The notes below the pieces were generated by a model. That model searched no databases and had not been told where the DNA came from. It was given only the letters and a program-made list of their open reading frames with translations. A DNA stretch of 64,000 bases from Bifidobacterium breve (GTDB taxonomy: Bacteria > Actinomycetota > Thermoleophilia > Solirubrobacterales > Solirubrobacteraceae): assembly GCA_945878865.1 (NCBI GenBank), contig CAMCUD010000009.1:1-64000 (forward strand), given 5' to 3'. Positions 25,559 through 34,145 of this stretch are shown here, one piece after another (the stretch's first letter is position 1; each line of letters starts with the position of its first letter). The position numbers were made by a program, and so were the translations under genes.

Positions 25559-27418
25559 ATGGATCCTGCCGCCGCCCTGCGCGAGCATTTCGGCTTTGAC
25601 CACTTCCGCCCCGGGCAGCGGGAGGCCGTCGAGGCTGCCATCTCCGGGCGCGACGTCCTCGTCGTCATGCCCACGGGCGCGGGCAAGTCGCTCTGCTACC
25701 AGCTCCCCGCGCTCTGCCGGGACGACCTCACGCTCGTCGTCTCGCCGCTCGTCGCGCTCATGCAGGACCAGGTCGAGGGCCTCGAGCGGGTGGCGCCGGG
25801 GAAAGTCGGGCTCGTCAACGCGCAGAACGACGCCGCGACGAATCGCGCGACGCTCGACGCTGCGGTCCGCGGTGACCTACGCGTGCTCTACGTCGCGCCC
25901 GAGCGCTTCAGCTCACGGCCGTTCCTCGACGCGATGAAGGAGACGAAGGTCGGCCTGTTCGTCGTCGACGAGGCGCACTGCGTCTCGCAGTGGGGCCACG
26001 ACTTCCGCCCCGACTACTTCCGCCTGGCCGACGCGGCGCGTTGGCTGGGCGCCGAGGCGATCGTCGCATCGACGGCGACCGCGACCCCCGAGGTCGCCCA
26101 GGACATCGAGGCGCGGCTCGGCCTGCGCGACCCGGTGCACGTGACGACGGGGTTCGACCGGCCCAACCTCTCGTTCGGGATCGTGCGGTCGGGGACGACG
26201 AAGGACAAGGAGCGGCGCATCCTCGCCGCGCTCGATGCCGAGGGCGCCACCCCCGCCATCGTCTACGCCGGCACGCGCAAGAACACCGAGCAGCTCGCGG
26301 CGAGCCTCGATGCCGCCCTCGCCGTGCGGGTCGAGCCCTACCACGCGGGGCTGGACCGGGACACGCGCGCGGAGGTGCAGCGCCGGTTCATGCGGGGCGA
26401 GACGGACGTCGTCGTGGCGACGAACGCGTTCGGCATGGGTGTGGACAAGGCCGACGTGCGGACGGTCTGCCATGCGTCGGTGCCCGCCTCGATCGAGGCG
26501 TGGTACCAGGAGGCCGGGCGCGCCGGGCGCGACGGGCAGCCCGGGCGCGCGCTGCTGTTCGCCGAGGCGAAGGACAAGAGCCTGCACGTGTTCTTCATCC
26601 AGCGGGCGGAGGTCGAGGACGCGCAGATCGACGCCGTCGCCGCGCGGCTCTTCCAGCGCGCGGACGGCAACCGCTACGACCTCGGGATCGACGAGCTCGG
26701 CTACGTCGTCTCCGAGGATCCGCGCGACGACGGCGCCGACCGGGTCCGCGCGATCGTCGGCCATCTCGCGCGCGCCGGGGTCCTACGGCCCGCGCCGTCG
26801 ACCCCCGACCGTGTCCGGGGCCGGCTCGAGGCGGCGTACGACGGCAAGGCGCGCGCGGCCTGCCGCCGCTCGGCGGGCGAGGCCCAGCGCGCGCGGTGGG
26901 CGCAGTACCGCGCGGTGTGGGCGCTCGTCGAGGAGCAGCGGTGCCGGCGCGCGGCCCTGCTCGAGCACTTCGGCGACCCGGCACTGCCCGCGCCCGCCGA
27001 GGGCGTCCCGTGCTGCGACGTGTGCGACCCCTCGTGGGTGCCGATGCCCGCGGCGGCGTCCAACGCAGCCGGTGCCGCACGAGGCTCGGGCGTCCCCGGG
27101 GATCTTGACGACGCGATCATCTCGCTCGTGCGCCGCGCCGACCCCGCGGTCGGCCGCACCCGGGCCGTCGAGATCCTGCGCGGCGGGCGCTCGAAGGTCG
27201 TCCAGAAGTACTCCTACGACGGGCTGCCCGAGTACGGCACGTATGACTTCCTGCGCGCGGAGGAGGTGCTCGCGCGCGTGGACAAGCTGCTCGACGAGGG
27301 CGCGCTGCGGTCCACCGGCGGCGCCTATCCCAAGCTGGGGATCGCCTCGCCTGGCGGCTCGGGATCCCGCCGAGAGAACTCGCCAGCGGCTCCTTCTCTC
27401 CCGCTGGAGGTCGGATGA
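25559..27418 (+). CDS. recQ: ATP-dependent DNA helicase RecQ
   Basis: Superfamily 2 3'-5' DNA helicase of 619 residues acting in recombination and replication repair. HFRPGQREAVEAAISGRDVL (motif 0), VVMPTGAGKSLCYQLP (Walker A), VVDEAHCVSQWGHDFRPDYF (DEAH plus aromatic loop), STATATPEV (motif III), and IEAWYQEAGRAGRDGQPGRA (motif VI) are all present. A zinc-binding RQC subdomain is marked by CRRSAGE, EQRCRRAALLEHFGD and CCDVCDP. The C-terminus (SKVVQKYSYDGLPEYGTYDF) may replace the HRDC domain. ATG at 25559 is preferred over the track's 25499. Its stop overlaps the purN ATG (ATGA). Confidence 0.93.
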   Translation: MDPAAALREHFGFDHFRPGQREAVEAAISGRDVLVVMPTGAGKSLCYQLPALCRDDLTLVVSPLVALMQDQVEGLERVAPGKVGLVNAQNDAATNRATLDAAVRGDLRVLYVAPERFSSRPFLDAMKETKVGLFVVDEAHCVSQWGHDFRPDYFRLADAARWLGAEAIVASTATATPEVAQDIEARLGLRDPVHVTTGFDRPNLSFGIVRSGTTKDKERRILAALDAEGATPAIVYAGTRKNTEQLAASLDAALAVRVEPYHAGLDRDTRAEVQRRFMRGETDVVVATNAFGMGVDKADVRTVCHASVPASIEAWYQEAGRAGRDGQPGRALLFAEAKDKSLHVFFIQRAEVEDAQIDAVAARLFQRADGNRYDLGIDELGYVVSEDPRDDGADRVRAIVGHLARAGVLRPAPSTPDRVRGRLEAAYDGKARAACRRSAGEAQRARWAQYRAVWALVEEQRCRRAALLEHFGDPALPAPAEGVPCCDVCDPSWVPMPAAASNAAGAARGSGVPGDLDDAIISLVRRADPAVGRTRAVEILRGGRSKVVQKYSYDGLPEYGTYDFLRAEEVLARVDKLLDEGALRSTGGAYPKLGIASPGGSGSRRENSPAAPSLPLEVG

Positions 27419-28038
27419 TCCTGCCTCGCGTTGTGGTGCTCGCTTCGGGCAGCGGCACGAATCTCCAGGCCCTCATCGACACGCTCCACGGCCGCGAGGT
27501 GGACATCGTCGGGGTCGGCAGCGACAAGCCGGGCTGCCGGGCCCTCGGCCGCGCCGAGGAGGCGCGCATCGCCACGGCCACGTTCCCCATCGCCGACTAC
27601 GCCGACCGCGCAGCGCGCGATGCGGCGATGGCCGCCTGGGCGCAGGAGGTCGGCGCGCAGGTTGTCGTCCTCGCCGGCTACATGGCGCTGCTCACGCCCG
27701 CGTTCCTCGACCCGTTCCGCGAGCGCGTCGTCAACGTCCACCCCTCGCTGCTGCCCGCGTTCACCGGCCTGCACGCGATCGAGCAGGCGCTGGCCTACGG
27801 GGTGAAGGTGTTCGGCGTGACCGTCCACCTCGTCGACGACGGGGTGGACACGGGCCCGGTGCTCCTGCAGGGCGCCATCGAGCTGCCGGACGCGACGGAC
27901 CCCGAGGAGGTGCACCGGGCGATTCAGCCGATCGAGCACCGGCTGCTGCCCGAGGCGGTGCGGCTGCTCGTCGCCGGCGGGTTCGAGCCGGATCCGGAGA
28001 ACCCGCGCCGGATGCGCCGCGCGGTCAGCTCCGGCTGA
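27415..28038 (+). CDS. purN: Phosphoribosylglycinamide formyltransferase PurN
   Basis: 10-formyl-THF-dependent GAR transformylase of 207 residues. VVVLASGSGTNLQALIDTL binds the phosphoribosyl group. VNVHPSLLPAFTGLHAIEQA carries the catalytic Asn/His region, and VHLVDDGVDTGPVLLQGAI the catalytic Asp. It is translationally coupled to recQ by an ATGA overlap, an unusual partner for a purine gene. Its last 14 bases overlap the 3' end of the convergent RCC1-repeat gene. Confidence 0.96.
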   Translation: MILPRVVVLASGSGTNLQALIDTLHGREVDIVGVGSDKPGCRALGRAEEARIATATFPIADYADRAARDAAMAAWAQEVGAQVVVLAGYMALLTPAFLDPFRERVVNVHPSLLPAFTGLHAIEQALAYGVKVFGVTVHLVDDGVDTGPVLLQGAIELPDATDPEEVHRAIQPIEHRLLPEAVRLLVAGGFEPDPENPRRMRRAVSSG

Positions 28039-29809
28039 CGCTGAGCTTCTTCGTCGTGACCTTCGGGCCCGTGAGGGTCGCCGTGAGCTTCGTGCCGGCG
28101 GGCGGCGCCTTCGCGAGCTTGACCGTGCCGGTGGCGATGCACCCTGTGGCGGCGCGCTTGACCTTCAGGGTCGCGGCGGCGCTGGCGATGCGCTTGCCCT
28201 TGCGGATCGCGACGATGCGGGCCTTCACCGTCTTCGGGCAGCCCTTCGCTCCGCGCGCGGCCCGGAGCGTCGCGGCGAACGTCAGGGTCCGGCCGGAGAG
28301 CGTGAGCTCCGCCGCGGGCCGGGTCGGCTGGGCTGGTGCGGGGGCGCGGGGGGCGGGAGTGTCCGGCGTCGAGGAGCCCGGCGGCGGGTCGGTCGTGGTC
28401 GAGGTGGCCGGGCAGCCCGACGCGGTGCCCCCGCCGCTGACGTTCGGGCACTGGTCGGTCTCGTCGGGCACGCCGTCGCCGTCGGCGTCCGGGCCGGTCA
28501 GCTTGATCGCGGCGATGCCGGCGGGTGTCTCGCCCGCGTCGTCGCCCCAGTGGTTGGTGGAGCCCTGGCCGAGCTGGCCGACGAGGTTGCTGCCCCAGCA
28601 GCGGACGGTGTCGTCGGCGTAGCGCGCGCAGGTCGATGAGCCGAACCCGACCGTGGCTGTAACGGTCCGTCCGGCGCCGAGGTCGACGGCGACGGTGGTC
28701 TCGCCGCCGGTGTCGCCGATGTCGGTCATGTTGCCCTGCCCGAGCTGGCCACGCTGGTTGCGGCCCCAGCAGCGCATTGCCCCGGTGTCGAGGATCGCGC
28801 AGGCGTGGAAGTTGCCCGTGGTGATCGCCGTCGCGGTGCGGCCGGCGCCGAGGTCGACGGCGACGGTCGTCTCGCCGCCGGTGTCGCCGATGCTCGCGGT
28901 GTCGCCCTGCGCCATCTGGCCGTAGTTGCTGCGGCCCGCACAGCGCACCGCGCCGGTGTCGAGCACCGCGCAGACGAAGCTCGCCCCGACGCTCACCGCC
29001 TTCGCGGTCCGGCCGACGCCGAGGTCGACACCGACGGTCGATTCGCCGCTCGTGTCGCCGATCTGGGTCGTGTTGCCCTGGCCGAGCTGCCCATACGTGT
29101 TGCTGCCCCAGCAGCGCAGCGCGCCGGTGTCGAGGATCGCGCACGTGTTCAGCCCGTCGGCGGAGACGGCGACGGCGGTGCGTCCGACGCCGAGGTCCAC
29201 CGCGACCGTCGACTCGCTGTTGTCATCGCCGATGTTGTTCGTGTTGCCCTGCCCGAGCTGGCCCGACCCGTTCCATCCCCAGCAGCGCAGCGCACCCGTG
29301 TCGAGGATCGCGCAGGCGTGGTTCCCGCCAGCGGTGATGGCCGTCGCAGTCCGTCCCGCCCCGAGGTTGACGGGAACGGTGGTCTCTCCGGGGTCGTTGC
29401 CGATCGCCGTCGTATTGCCCTGCGCCAGTTCGCCGTAGTCGCTCTGGCCCCAGCAGCGGACGGCGCCGGTGTCGAGGATCGCGCACGCGTGGAAATCGGC
29501 GACGGCGACCGCGGTCGCGGTGCGGCCCGCGCCGAGGTTCACGCCCACGGTCGACTCCCCGGCCGTGTCGCCGATGGTCGTGGTGTTGCCCTGCGCGAGC
29601 TGACCGGTGTCGTTGCGCCCCCAGCAGCGCACCGCCCCGGTCGAGAGGACCGCGCAGGCGGTGCCATTGCCCGCGTCGAGCTTGCCGGCGGTCTGCCGGG
29701 TCTGCGCGGTGGTGCCGGCGGACTGCTCGGCGTGCGCGGGTGCGCCTGCGAGCAGGAGCAGGACCCAGGCCACGGCGGTGGCGGCGACGCAGGCAGAAGT
29801 CCGGGGCAT
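28025..29809 (-). CDS. Secreted RCC1-repeat protein with 7 repeats
   Basis: 594-residue exported protein. Signal peptide AATAVAWVLLLLAGAPAHA. Seven ~57-residue RCC1 units follow, of the form ACAILDTGAVRCWGxNxxGQLAQGNTTxIGDxxGE(S/T)TVxVxLGAGRTATAI, enough for exactly one seven-bladed propeller. In the fifth unit the CWG core is CAG. A DGDGVPDETDQCP segment (thrombospondin-3-like calcium-binding) and a proline-rich linker lead to a C-terminal beta-sandwich with cysteines. It shares repeat type and antisense placement with the 21-repeat protein, but the unit length and sequence differ, so they are not recent copies. Confidence 0.85.
   Translation of the reverse strand: MPRTSACVAATAVAWVLLLLAGAPAHAEQSAGTTAQTRQTAGKLDAGNGTACAVLSTGAVRCWGRNDTGQLAQGNTTTIGDTAGESTVGVNLGAGRTATAVAVADFHACAILDTGAVRCWGQSDYGELAQGNTTAIGNDPGETTVPVNLGAGRTATAITAGGNHACAILDTGALRCWGWNGSGQLGQGNTNNIGDDNSESTVAVDLGVGRTAVAVSADGLNTCAILDTGALRCWGSNTYGQLGQGNTTQIGDTSGESTVGVDLGVGRTAKAVSVGASFVCAVLDTGAVRCAGRSNYGQMAQGDTASIGDTGGETTVAVDLGAGRTATAITTGNFHACAILDTGAMRCWGRNQRGQLGQGNMTDIGDTGGETTVAVDLGAGRTVTATVGFGSSTCARYADDTVRCWGSNLVGQLGQGSTNHWGDDAGETPAGIAAIKLTGPDADGDGVPDETDQCPNVSGGGTASGCPATSTTTDPPPGSSTPDTPAPRAPAPAQPTRPAAELTLSGRTLTFAATLRAARGAKGCPKTVKARIVAIRKGKRIASAAATLKVKRAATGCIATGTVKLAKAPPAGTKLTATLTGPKVTTKKLSVSRS
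28550..29690 (-). repeat. Seven tandem ~171-bp coding repeats
   Basis: In-frame repeats with phrases such as gtgtcgaggatcgcgca and gccccagcagcg encode the seven RCC1 units of the overlapping gene. Confidence 0.8.
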
Positions 29810-29909
29810 GCCACGGAGAATCGGACGCCCCGGCGCGTGACGCCGCCGTTCTGGACGGATTGTCGGGGCGAGGCGGAGGCGAGGGGCGACGCGCCGTCCA
29901 CCACGCCGA

Positions 29910-29915
29910 TATCCT
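29910..29915 (+). promoter_or_regulatory. -10-like TATCCT upstream of purH
   Basis: TATCCT ends 10 bases before the purH ATG at 29926, within the 116-base divergent space between purH and the RCC1 gene. Confidence 0.45.
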
Positions 29916-29925
29916 CGCCGGACCG

Positions 29926-31521
29926 ATGAGCGAGCCCAACATCCAGGAAACCGAGGGCGTCGTCGCCCCGGGCGCCGTCCGCGTGCGCCGCGCCCTGCTG
30001 TCCGTCTCCGATAAGAGGGGCATCGTCGACTTCGCGAAGGGGCTTGCGGGGCTTGGCGTGGAACTCGTCTCGACCGGCGGGACGGCGAAGGAGCTCATGG
30101 ACGCCGGGCTCGAGGTCCGCACGATCAGCGACCTCACGGGCTTCCCCGAGATCATGGACGGCCGCGTCAAGACGCTGCACCCCAAGCTCCACGCGGGCCT
30201 GCTCGGCGTGCGCTCCAGCGAGGAGCACGTCAAGGTCGCCGCCGAGCATGACGTCGAGTGGGTCGACCTCGTCTGCGTGAACCTGTACCCGTTCGAGCGC
30301 ACGGCCGCCAGCCGGGGCGCCACGGAGGAGGAGGTCATCGAGCAGATCGACGTCGGCGGCCCGACGATGATCCGCGCGGCGGCGAAGAACCACGCGTTCG
30401 TCGCGGTGGTCGTCAAGCCGGAGTCCTACGACGCCGTGCTCATGGAGCTCGAGGAGTCCGACGGTCAGCTGTCGATGCCGACGCGCGAGGCGCTCGCCGC
30501 CGACGCGTTCGCGCTCACCGCGCGGTACGACACCGCGATCGCACGCTGGTTCAGCGAGAAGCACGACGACTTCCCGCAGCTGTTCGCGCGGGCGTACGAA
30601 AAGGTCACCGACCTGAGCTACGGCGAGAACCCGCACCAGCGGGCCGCCTACTACTCCGAGGTCGGCGCCCGCATGCACGTCCTCAGCCAGGTCGAGCAGC
30701 ACCACGGCAAGCAGCTCTCGTACAACAACCTGCTCGATCTCGACAGCGCCCGCGGCCTCATCGCCGAGTTCGAAGTGCCGGCGTGCGCGATCATGAAGCA
30801 CAACAACCCGTGCGGGGTCGCGCTCGGCACGACGCCGCTGGAGGCCTACGACAAGGCGTTCGCGTGCGACCCGCTCAGCGCGTTCGGCGGCGTCATCGCG
30901 CTGAACCGCAAGGTCGACAAGGAGACCGCGCAGAAGCTCGTCGACCAGTTCGTCGAGGTGCTCATCGCGCCGGGCTACGACGACGACGCGATGGCGATCC
31001 TCACGGCGAAGCCGAACACGCGGATCCTCGAGGACCGCGAGCGCCGCAAGCCGCGCGTCGGTGAGCCGGCGATCCGGCAGCTGGCCGGCGGTCTGCTCGT
31101 TCAGGATCGCGACACCGGCATCGAGGACCGCACCGAGATGGAGGTCGCGACGTCGCGCCAGCCGACCGAGCAGGAGTGGAGCGAGATGCTCTTCGCCTGG
31201 CGGGTCTGCAAGCACGTCCGGTCGAACGCGATCGTGCTCGCGAAGGATCTCGCGACGATCGGCATCGGCGCGGGCCAGATGAGCCGCGTCGACTCCGTGC
31301 GCATCGCGATCGACAAGGCGAAGATCGGCTCGCTGCAGGGCAGCGCGCTGGCCAGTGACGCGTTCTTCCCGTTCGCCGATGGCCCGGAGCTCGCCATCGC
31401 CGCCGGTGTCTCGGCGATCATCCAGCCGGGTGGCAGCAAGCGCGACCGCGAGGTCGTCGAGGCCGCCGACAAGGCCGGCATCGCGATGGTGCTGACGAAC
31501 CGGCGCCACTTCCGCCACTAG
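29926..31521 (+). CDS. purH: Bifunctional AICAR transformylase/IMP cyclohydrolase PurH
   Basis: Last two steps of IMP synthesis in one 531-residue protein. The N-terminal cyclohydrolase domain (about 20-220) shows RALLSVSDKRGIVDFAKGL and FPEIMDGRVKTLHPKLHAG. The C-terminal transformylase shows YGENPHQRAAYYSE, IMKHNNPCGVALG (catalytic Lys-His), DPLSAFGGVIALNR and SDAFFPFADG. The ATG at 29926 replaces the track's 29740, which reads through the promoter. The gene ends purine functions in this window; purD, purE, purK, purM, purA and purB are not present. Confidence 0.97.
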   Translation: MSEPNIQETEGVVAPGAVRVRRALLSVSDKRGIVDFAKGLAGLGVELVSTGGTAKELMDAGLEVRTISDLTGFPEIMDGRVKTLHPKLHAGLLGVRSSEEHVKVAAEHDVEWVDLVCVNLYPFERTAASRGATEEEVIEQIDVGGPTMIRAAAKNHAFVAVVVKPESYDAVLMELEESDGQLSMPTREALAADAFALTARYDTAIARWFSEKHDDFPQLFARAYEKVTDLSYGENPHQRAAYYSEVGARMHVLSQVEQHHGKQLSYNNLLDLDSARGLIAEFEVPACAIMKHNNPCGVALGTTPLEAYDKAFACDPLSAFGGVIALNRKVDKETAQKLVDQFVEVLIAPGYDDDAMAILTAKPNTRILEDRERRKPRVGEPAIRQLAGGLLVQDRDTGIEDRTEMEVATSRQPTEQEWSEMLFAWRVCKHVRSNAIVLAKDLATIGIGAGQMSRVDSVRIAIDKAKIGSLQGSALASDAFFPFADGPELAIAAGVSAIIQPGGSKRDREVVEAADKAGIAMVLTNRRHFRH

Positions 31522-31522
31522 G

Positions 31523-31539
31523 TCCCCGCCGGTCGGGGA
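31523..31539 (+). terminator. First hairpin after purH
   Basis: TCCCC-GCCGGTC-GGGGA, a 5-bp stem directly after the purH stop. No T-tract follows. Confidence 0.35.
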
Positions 31540-31543
31540 ATGG

Positions 31544-31566
31544 CCGCGCTCAAGTTCCGAGCGCGG
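31544..31566 (+). terminator. Second hairpin after purH
   Basis: CCGCGCTC-AAGTTCC-GAGCGCGG is a perfect 8-bp GC-rich stem with a 7-base loop. Together with the preceding hairpin it is either the purH terminator or the start of a structured leader for the next gene. Confidence 0.45.
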
Positions 31567-31594
31567 ATACCCGATGAGGTCTCGCATCGCGCGT

Positions 31595-31608
31595 GACGGG
31601 AAGCCGTC
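31595..31608 (+). other. Third hairpin in the DUF4234 leader
   Basis: GACGG-GAAG-CCGTC, a 5-bp stem with a tetraloop, lies in the 160-base space before the DUF4234 gene. Folding of the whole leader was not computed. Confidence 0.3.
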
Positions 31609-31666
31609 GTGCCGGTGGGAGAGACTGCCTCGGCTTTACGCCATCCCCCAACGACCTACGACCCAC

Positions 31667-31674
31667 GGAGGTGG
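31667..31674 (+). promoter_or_regulatory. Shine-Dalgarno GGAGGTGG of the DUF4234 gene
   Basis: GGAGGTGG lies 7 bases before the ATG at 31682 and fixes that start. Confidence 0.7.
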
Positions 31675-31681
31675 GCCATCC

Positions 31682-32191
31682 ATGAACGCCACTGCCCCTG
31701 AGGCGGCCTTCGGCGGAGCACCCGCCGGCGGTCCCAAGACCATCCGCAGCATCGGCTCCTGCTTCGGCTGGCTGCTCCTGAGCTTCGGCCTCTGGTCCTA
31801 CGCGTGGATCTACAACAACCTCACGGAGATCGGCAACGCGACGGGCAAGGACACCAACGCGACGCTGAAGACCGTCCTGTACATCATTCCGATCGTCAAC
31901 CTCTTCGTCCTGTACTTCACGTGGAAGGACGTCAAGGAGTTCGTCGAGGGGACCGGGAGCGACGGCTTCAGCCCGATCCTCTACGTCATCCTGTCGTTCA
32001 TCCCGATCGTGAACATCTTCATCCTCGTGAGCGTGCAGAACAAGCTCAACGGGGCGTGGGAGAAGGCCACGAACGGCGCGGCGGAGAAGGCGGAGCTCGG
32101 GACCTTCGGCCTGGTGACCGTGATCATCGGCGTCCTCTTCTGGATCGGCTACATCGGCATCTTCGTGATCGCCGGGGTCGCGTCGAACTGA
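31682..32191 (+). CDS. DUF4234-family membrane protein
   Basis: 169-residue protein with four predicted membrane spans: SCFGWLLLSFGLWSYAWIYN, LKTVLYIIPIVNLFVLYF, PILYVILSFIPIVNIFILVS and LVTVIIGVLFWIGYIGIFVI. The FxLWSYAWIYN start and repeated IIPIVNxFxL motif are typical of DUF4234. Function is unknown. Its stop shares a base with the ATG of the RidA-like gene (TGATG). A 160-base leader with hairpins precedes it. Confidence 0.75.
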   Translation: MNATAPEAAFGGAPAGGPKTIRSIGSCFGWLLLSFGLWSYAWIYNNLTEIGNATGKDTNATLKTVLYIIPIVNLFVLYFTWKDVKEFVEGTGSDGFSPILYVILSFIPIVNIFILVSVQNKLNGAWEKATNGAAEKAELGTFGLVTVIIGVLFWIGYIGIFVIAGVASN

Positions 32192-32580
32192 TGACGATCG
32201 TGCGGCACCGCTCGGGGTCGCCCTGGGAGGTGCCGTACGGCTACTGCCGCGCGGTGCGGTGCGGCGACTGGATCGAGGTCGCCGGCACGGTCGCGGTGGA
32301 CGCAGACGGCGCCGTCGTGGCGCCGGGCGACGCGGGCGAGCAGGCCCGCGTCGCGCTGGCGCGTATCGCGTCGGCGCTCGAGCAGGCGGGCGCCCGGATG
32401 GATCAGGTGGTGCGCACGCGGGTGTTCGTCGTGGACATCGTCGCCGACGCGGAAGCGATCGGCCTGGCGCACGGTGAGGCGTTCGGCGGCGCGCCGCCCG
32501 TCACGACGATGGTGCAGGTCGCCGCGCTCATCGATCCGGCGCTGCTCGTCGAGATCGAGGCCCGCGCGTACGTCGTCTAG
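32191..32580 (+). CDS. RidA/YjgF-family protein, diverged active site
   Basis: 129-residue RidA-fold protein: EVPYGYCRAVRCGDWIEVAG at the start, QARVALARIASALEQAGARM, VVRTRVFVVDIVADAEAIG, and a C-terminal VEIEARAYVV. RidA enzymes hydrolyse reactive enamines/imines using an Arg in the PxR(S/T) segment. Here that segment reads GGAPPVTTMVQVAAL without the Arg, so true deaminase activity is doubtful. It is coupled to the DUF4234 gene and convergent with the exported repeat gene (4-base overlap). Confidence 0.85.
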   Translation: MTIVRHRSGSPWEVPYGYCRAVRCGDWIEVAGTVAVDADGAVVAPGDAGEQARVALARIASALEQAGARMDQVVRTRVFVVDIVADAEAIGLAHGEAFGGAPPVTTMVQVAALIDPALLVEIEARAYVV

Positions 32581-34091
32581 CGTCGCCGCTTCGGCACGAC
32601 GAACCGCACGCGGGCCGGGGTCCGGTCCCGGTTGCCGGCGGCGTCGACCGCGCGGACCCGCAGCACGTGCGCTCCGCGGTTGAGGTGCCGCAGCGTGGTG
32701 GTGGCGCTGCACGCCGCGAACGGGTCGTCGTCAAGCGCGCATTCGAAGCGCGCGCCGGCCTCGGTCGCCGTGAAACGGAAGGTGGCGCGGCGCTCGCGCA
32801 GTCGCGTGCCGGGGCCGGAGGCGATCCGCGTGCCGGGCGCGGTGCGGTCGGAGCTCGGCGTGCGACCCGGTGTCCCGCCCGGCGGCGCGGGCGCCGCGGG
32901 TGGAGGTGGCGGCGCGGGTGCTCCGCCGTCGCCGGGCGGCGGCGGCGAGTCACCGGGGCCGCTGACCCCGGACTGGAAGGCGACGCGGGCCGTCCCGTCG
33001 GACCCCAGCCACGCGACGGCGAGCGCGGCGTCGGTGGAAACGGCGACAGCGGGTGGCGGCCCGCTCGCCGTCGACGTCAGCGACACGTCCGTGCCGGCGC
33101 TGAACGTCGTGCCGCCGCCGAACGCGACGGTGGCGTGACTGTCGCTCGCGCGCTGCCAAGCGACCGCCTCACCGTCGGACGTCGGGATGATCGCGAGGTC
33201 GGCCATGGACGGCACGTCCCCCGCCGGGGACAGATCCACGAAGCCATCGAGCGCGCCGTTTGCGTTCCACCGGCGGCTCACCGCGTGGTGGTCGCTGTCG
33301 CGGTGCCATGCGGCGACGACCGCGCCGTCCGGGCGCACGACGACGCCCGGGCTCGTGTCGCCGACGGCGGAGTCGGGTTCGCCGGAGATGTCGATCTGGG
33401 TGCCCACGGCGCCTGCGGAGGTCACCCGGCGCACGATGATGTGGCAGTCGGTGTTCCGGTGCCAGACGACCGCGGCCTCCCCGGCGTCGTTCAGCCCGAC
33501 GTGCACGTTGGTGCCGTAGAGCGCGATATCCGGGGCGGCGCTGAGATCAAGCGCGGCGGCGGACGGGCCGCTCCCGATCTCGAACACGCGGATGCGCACG
33601 GCGCTGTCGCTCGGGCGCCGCCACGCCACGGCCACGCGGCCGGAGGCGTTCGTCGCCAGCGCGGCCTGGCCGTTGACGGAGTTCAGCGACTCCCCGGAGA
33701 CGTCGAACGTCGTGCCGAGCGACCCGTCTTCGGCCACGCGGCGCACGAGGAGGTGGTCGTCGCTCGACCGCACCCACGCGACGGCCGTTCCACCGGGGAC
33801 GCGACCGACGACGGGGCGGTGGGCAGAGCTGCCGGTCGCGGCGACGACGGGGTCGCCGAGCGTCCCGCCGACCGCAGCCCGGCGGACGAGGACCGCGCCG
33901 TCGGTTGCCCGTCGCCACGCGACCACGACCCCGCCCCCGTCACGCGCGGCCACGCCGACGCCCCCGTTCGCCGACCCGGCGGGCGAGACGTCGATCCCAG
34001 GGCCGAACGCCCCCGCCGTGGGCGCTGCGATGAGCACGCAGGCGGCGGCCGTGCCGGCGGCACGGGCCAGGAGGCGAGACAGCGCGTCCAT
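32577..34091 (-). CDS. Exported repeat protein with Ig-like tail
   Basis: 504-residue secreted protein. Signal peptide ARAAGTAAACVLIAAPTAGA. Repeats of roughly 50 residues contain VVVAWRR(A/P)(T/S)D(G/S)A, AVVWHRNTDCHI and VVAAWHRDSDHHA motifs, suggesting a beta-propeller. A long Pro/Gly/Ala-rich linker (around 365-400) precedes a C-terminal Ig-like domain (ATFRFTATEAGARFECALDD and LNRGAHVLRVRAVDAAGN), the bacterial cell-surface type. It belongs with the other exported propeller proteins here. No enzymatic motif was found. Confidence 0.7.
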   Translation of the reverse strand: MDALSRLLARAAGTAAACVLIAAPTAGAFGPGIDVSPAGSANGGVGVAARDGGGVVVAWRRATDGAVLVRRAAVGGTLGDPVVAATGSSAHRPVVGRVPGGTAVAWVRSSDDHLLVRRVAEDGSLGTTFDVSGESLNSVNGQAALATNASGRVAVAWRRPSDSAVRIRVFEIGSGPSAAALDLSAAPDIALYGTNVHVGLNDAGEAAVVWHRNTDCHIIVRRVTSAGAVGTQIDISGEPDSAVGDTSPGVVVRPDGAVVAAWHRDSDHHAVSRRWNANGALDGFVDLSPAGDVPSMADLAIIPTSDGEAVAWQRASDSHATVAFGGGTTFSAGTDVSLTSTASGPPPAVAVSTDAALAVAWLGSDGTARVAFQSGVSGPGDSPPPPGDGGAPAPPPPPAAPAPPGGTPGRTPSSDRTAPGTRIASGPGTRLRERRATFRFTATEAGARFECALDDDPFAACSATTTLRHLNRGAHVLRVRAVDAAGNRDRTPARVRFVVPKRRR

Positions 34092-34145
34092 CCAGGGATG
34101 ATCACCGATCCGCCCCGGCCGCTGGACGCGTGTCGCAGGCGGCGC

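Noticed and set aside
31595-31681. Cobalamin, glycine or ZTP riboswitch before the DUF4234 gene
   Set aside because: Short matches such as CGGGAAGCCG and GGGAGAGAC occur, but the conserved cores of these classes are not present.
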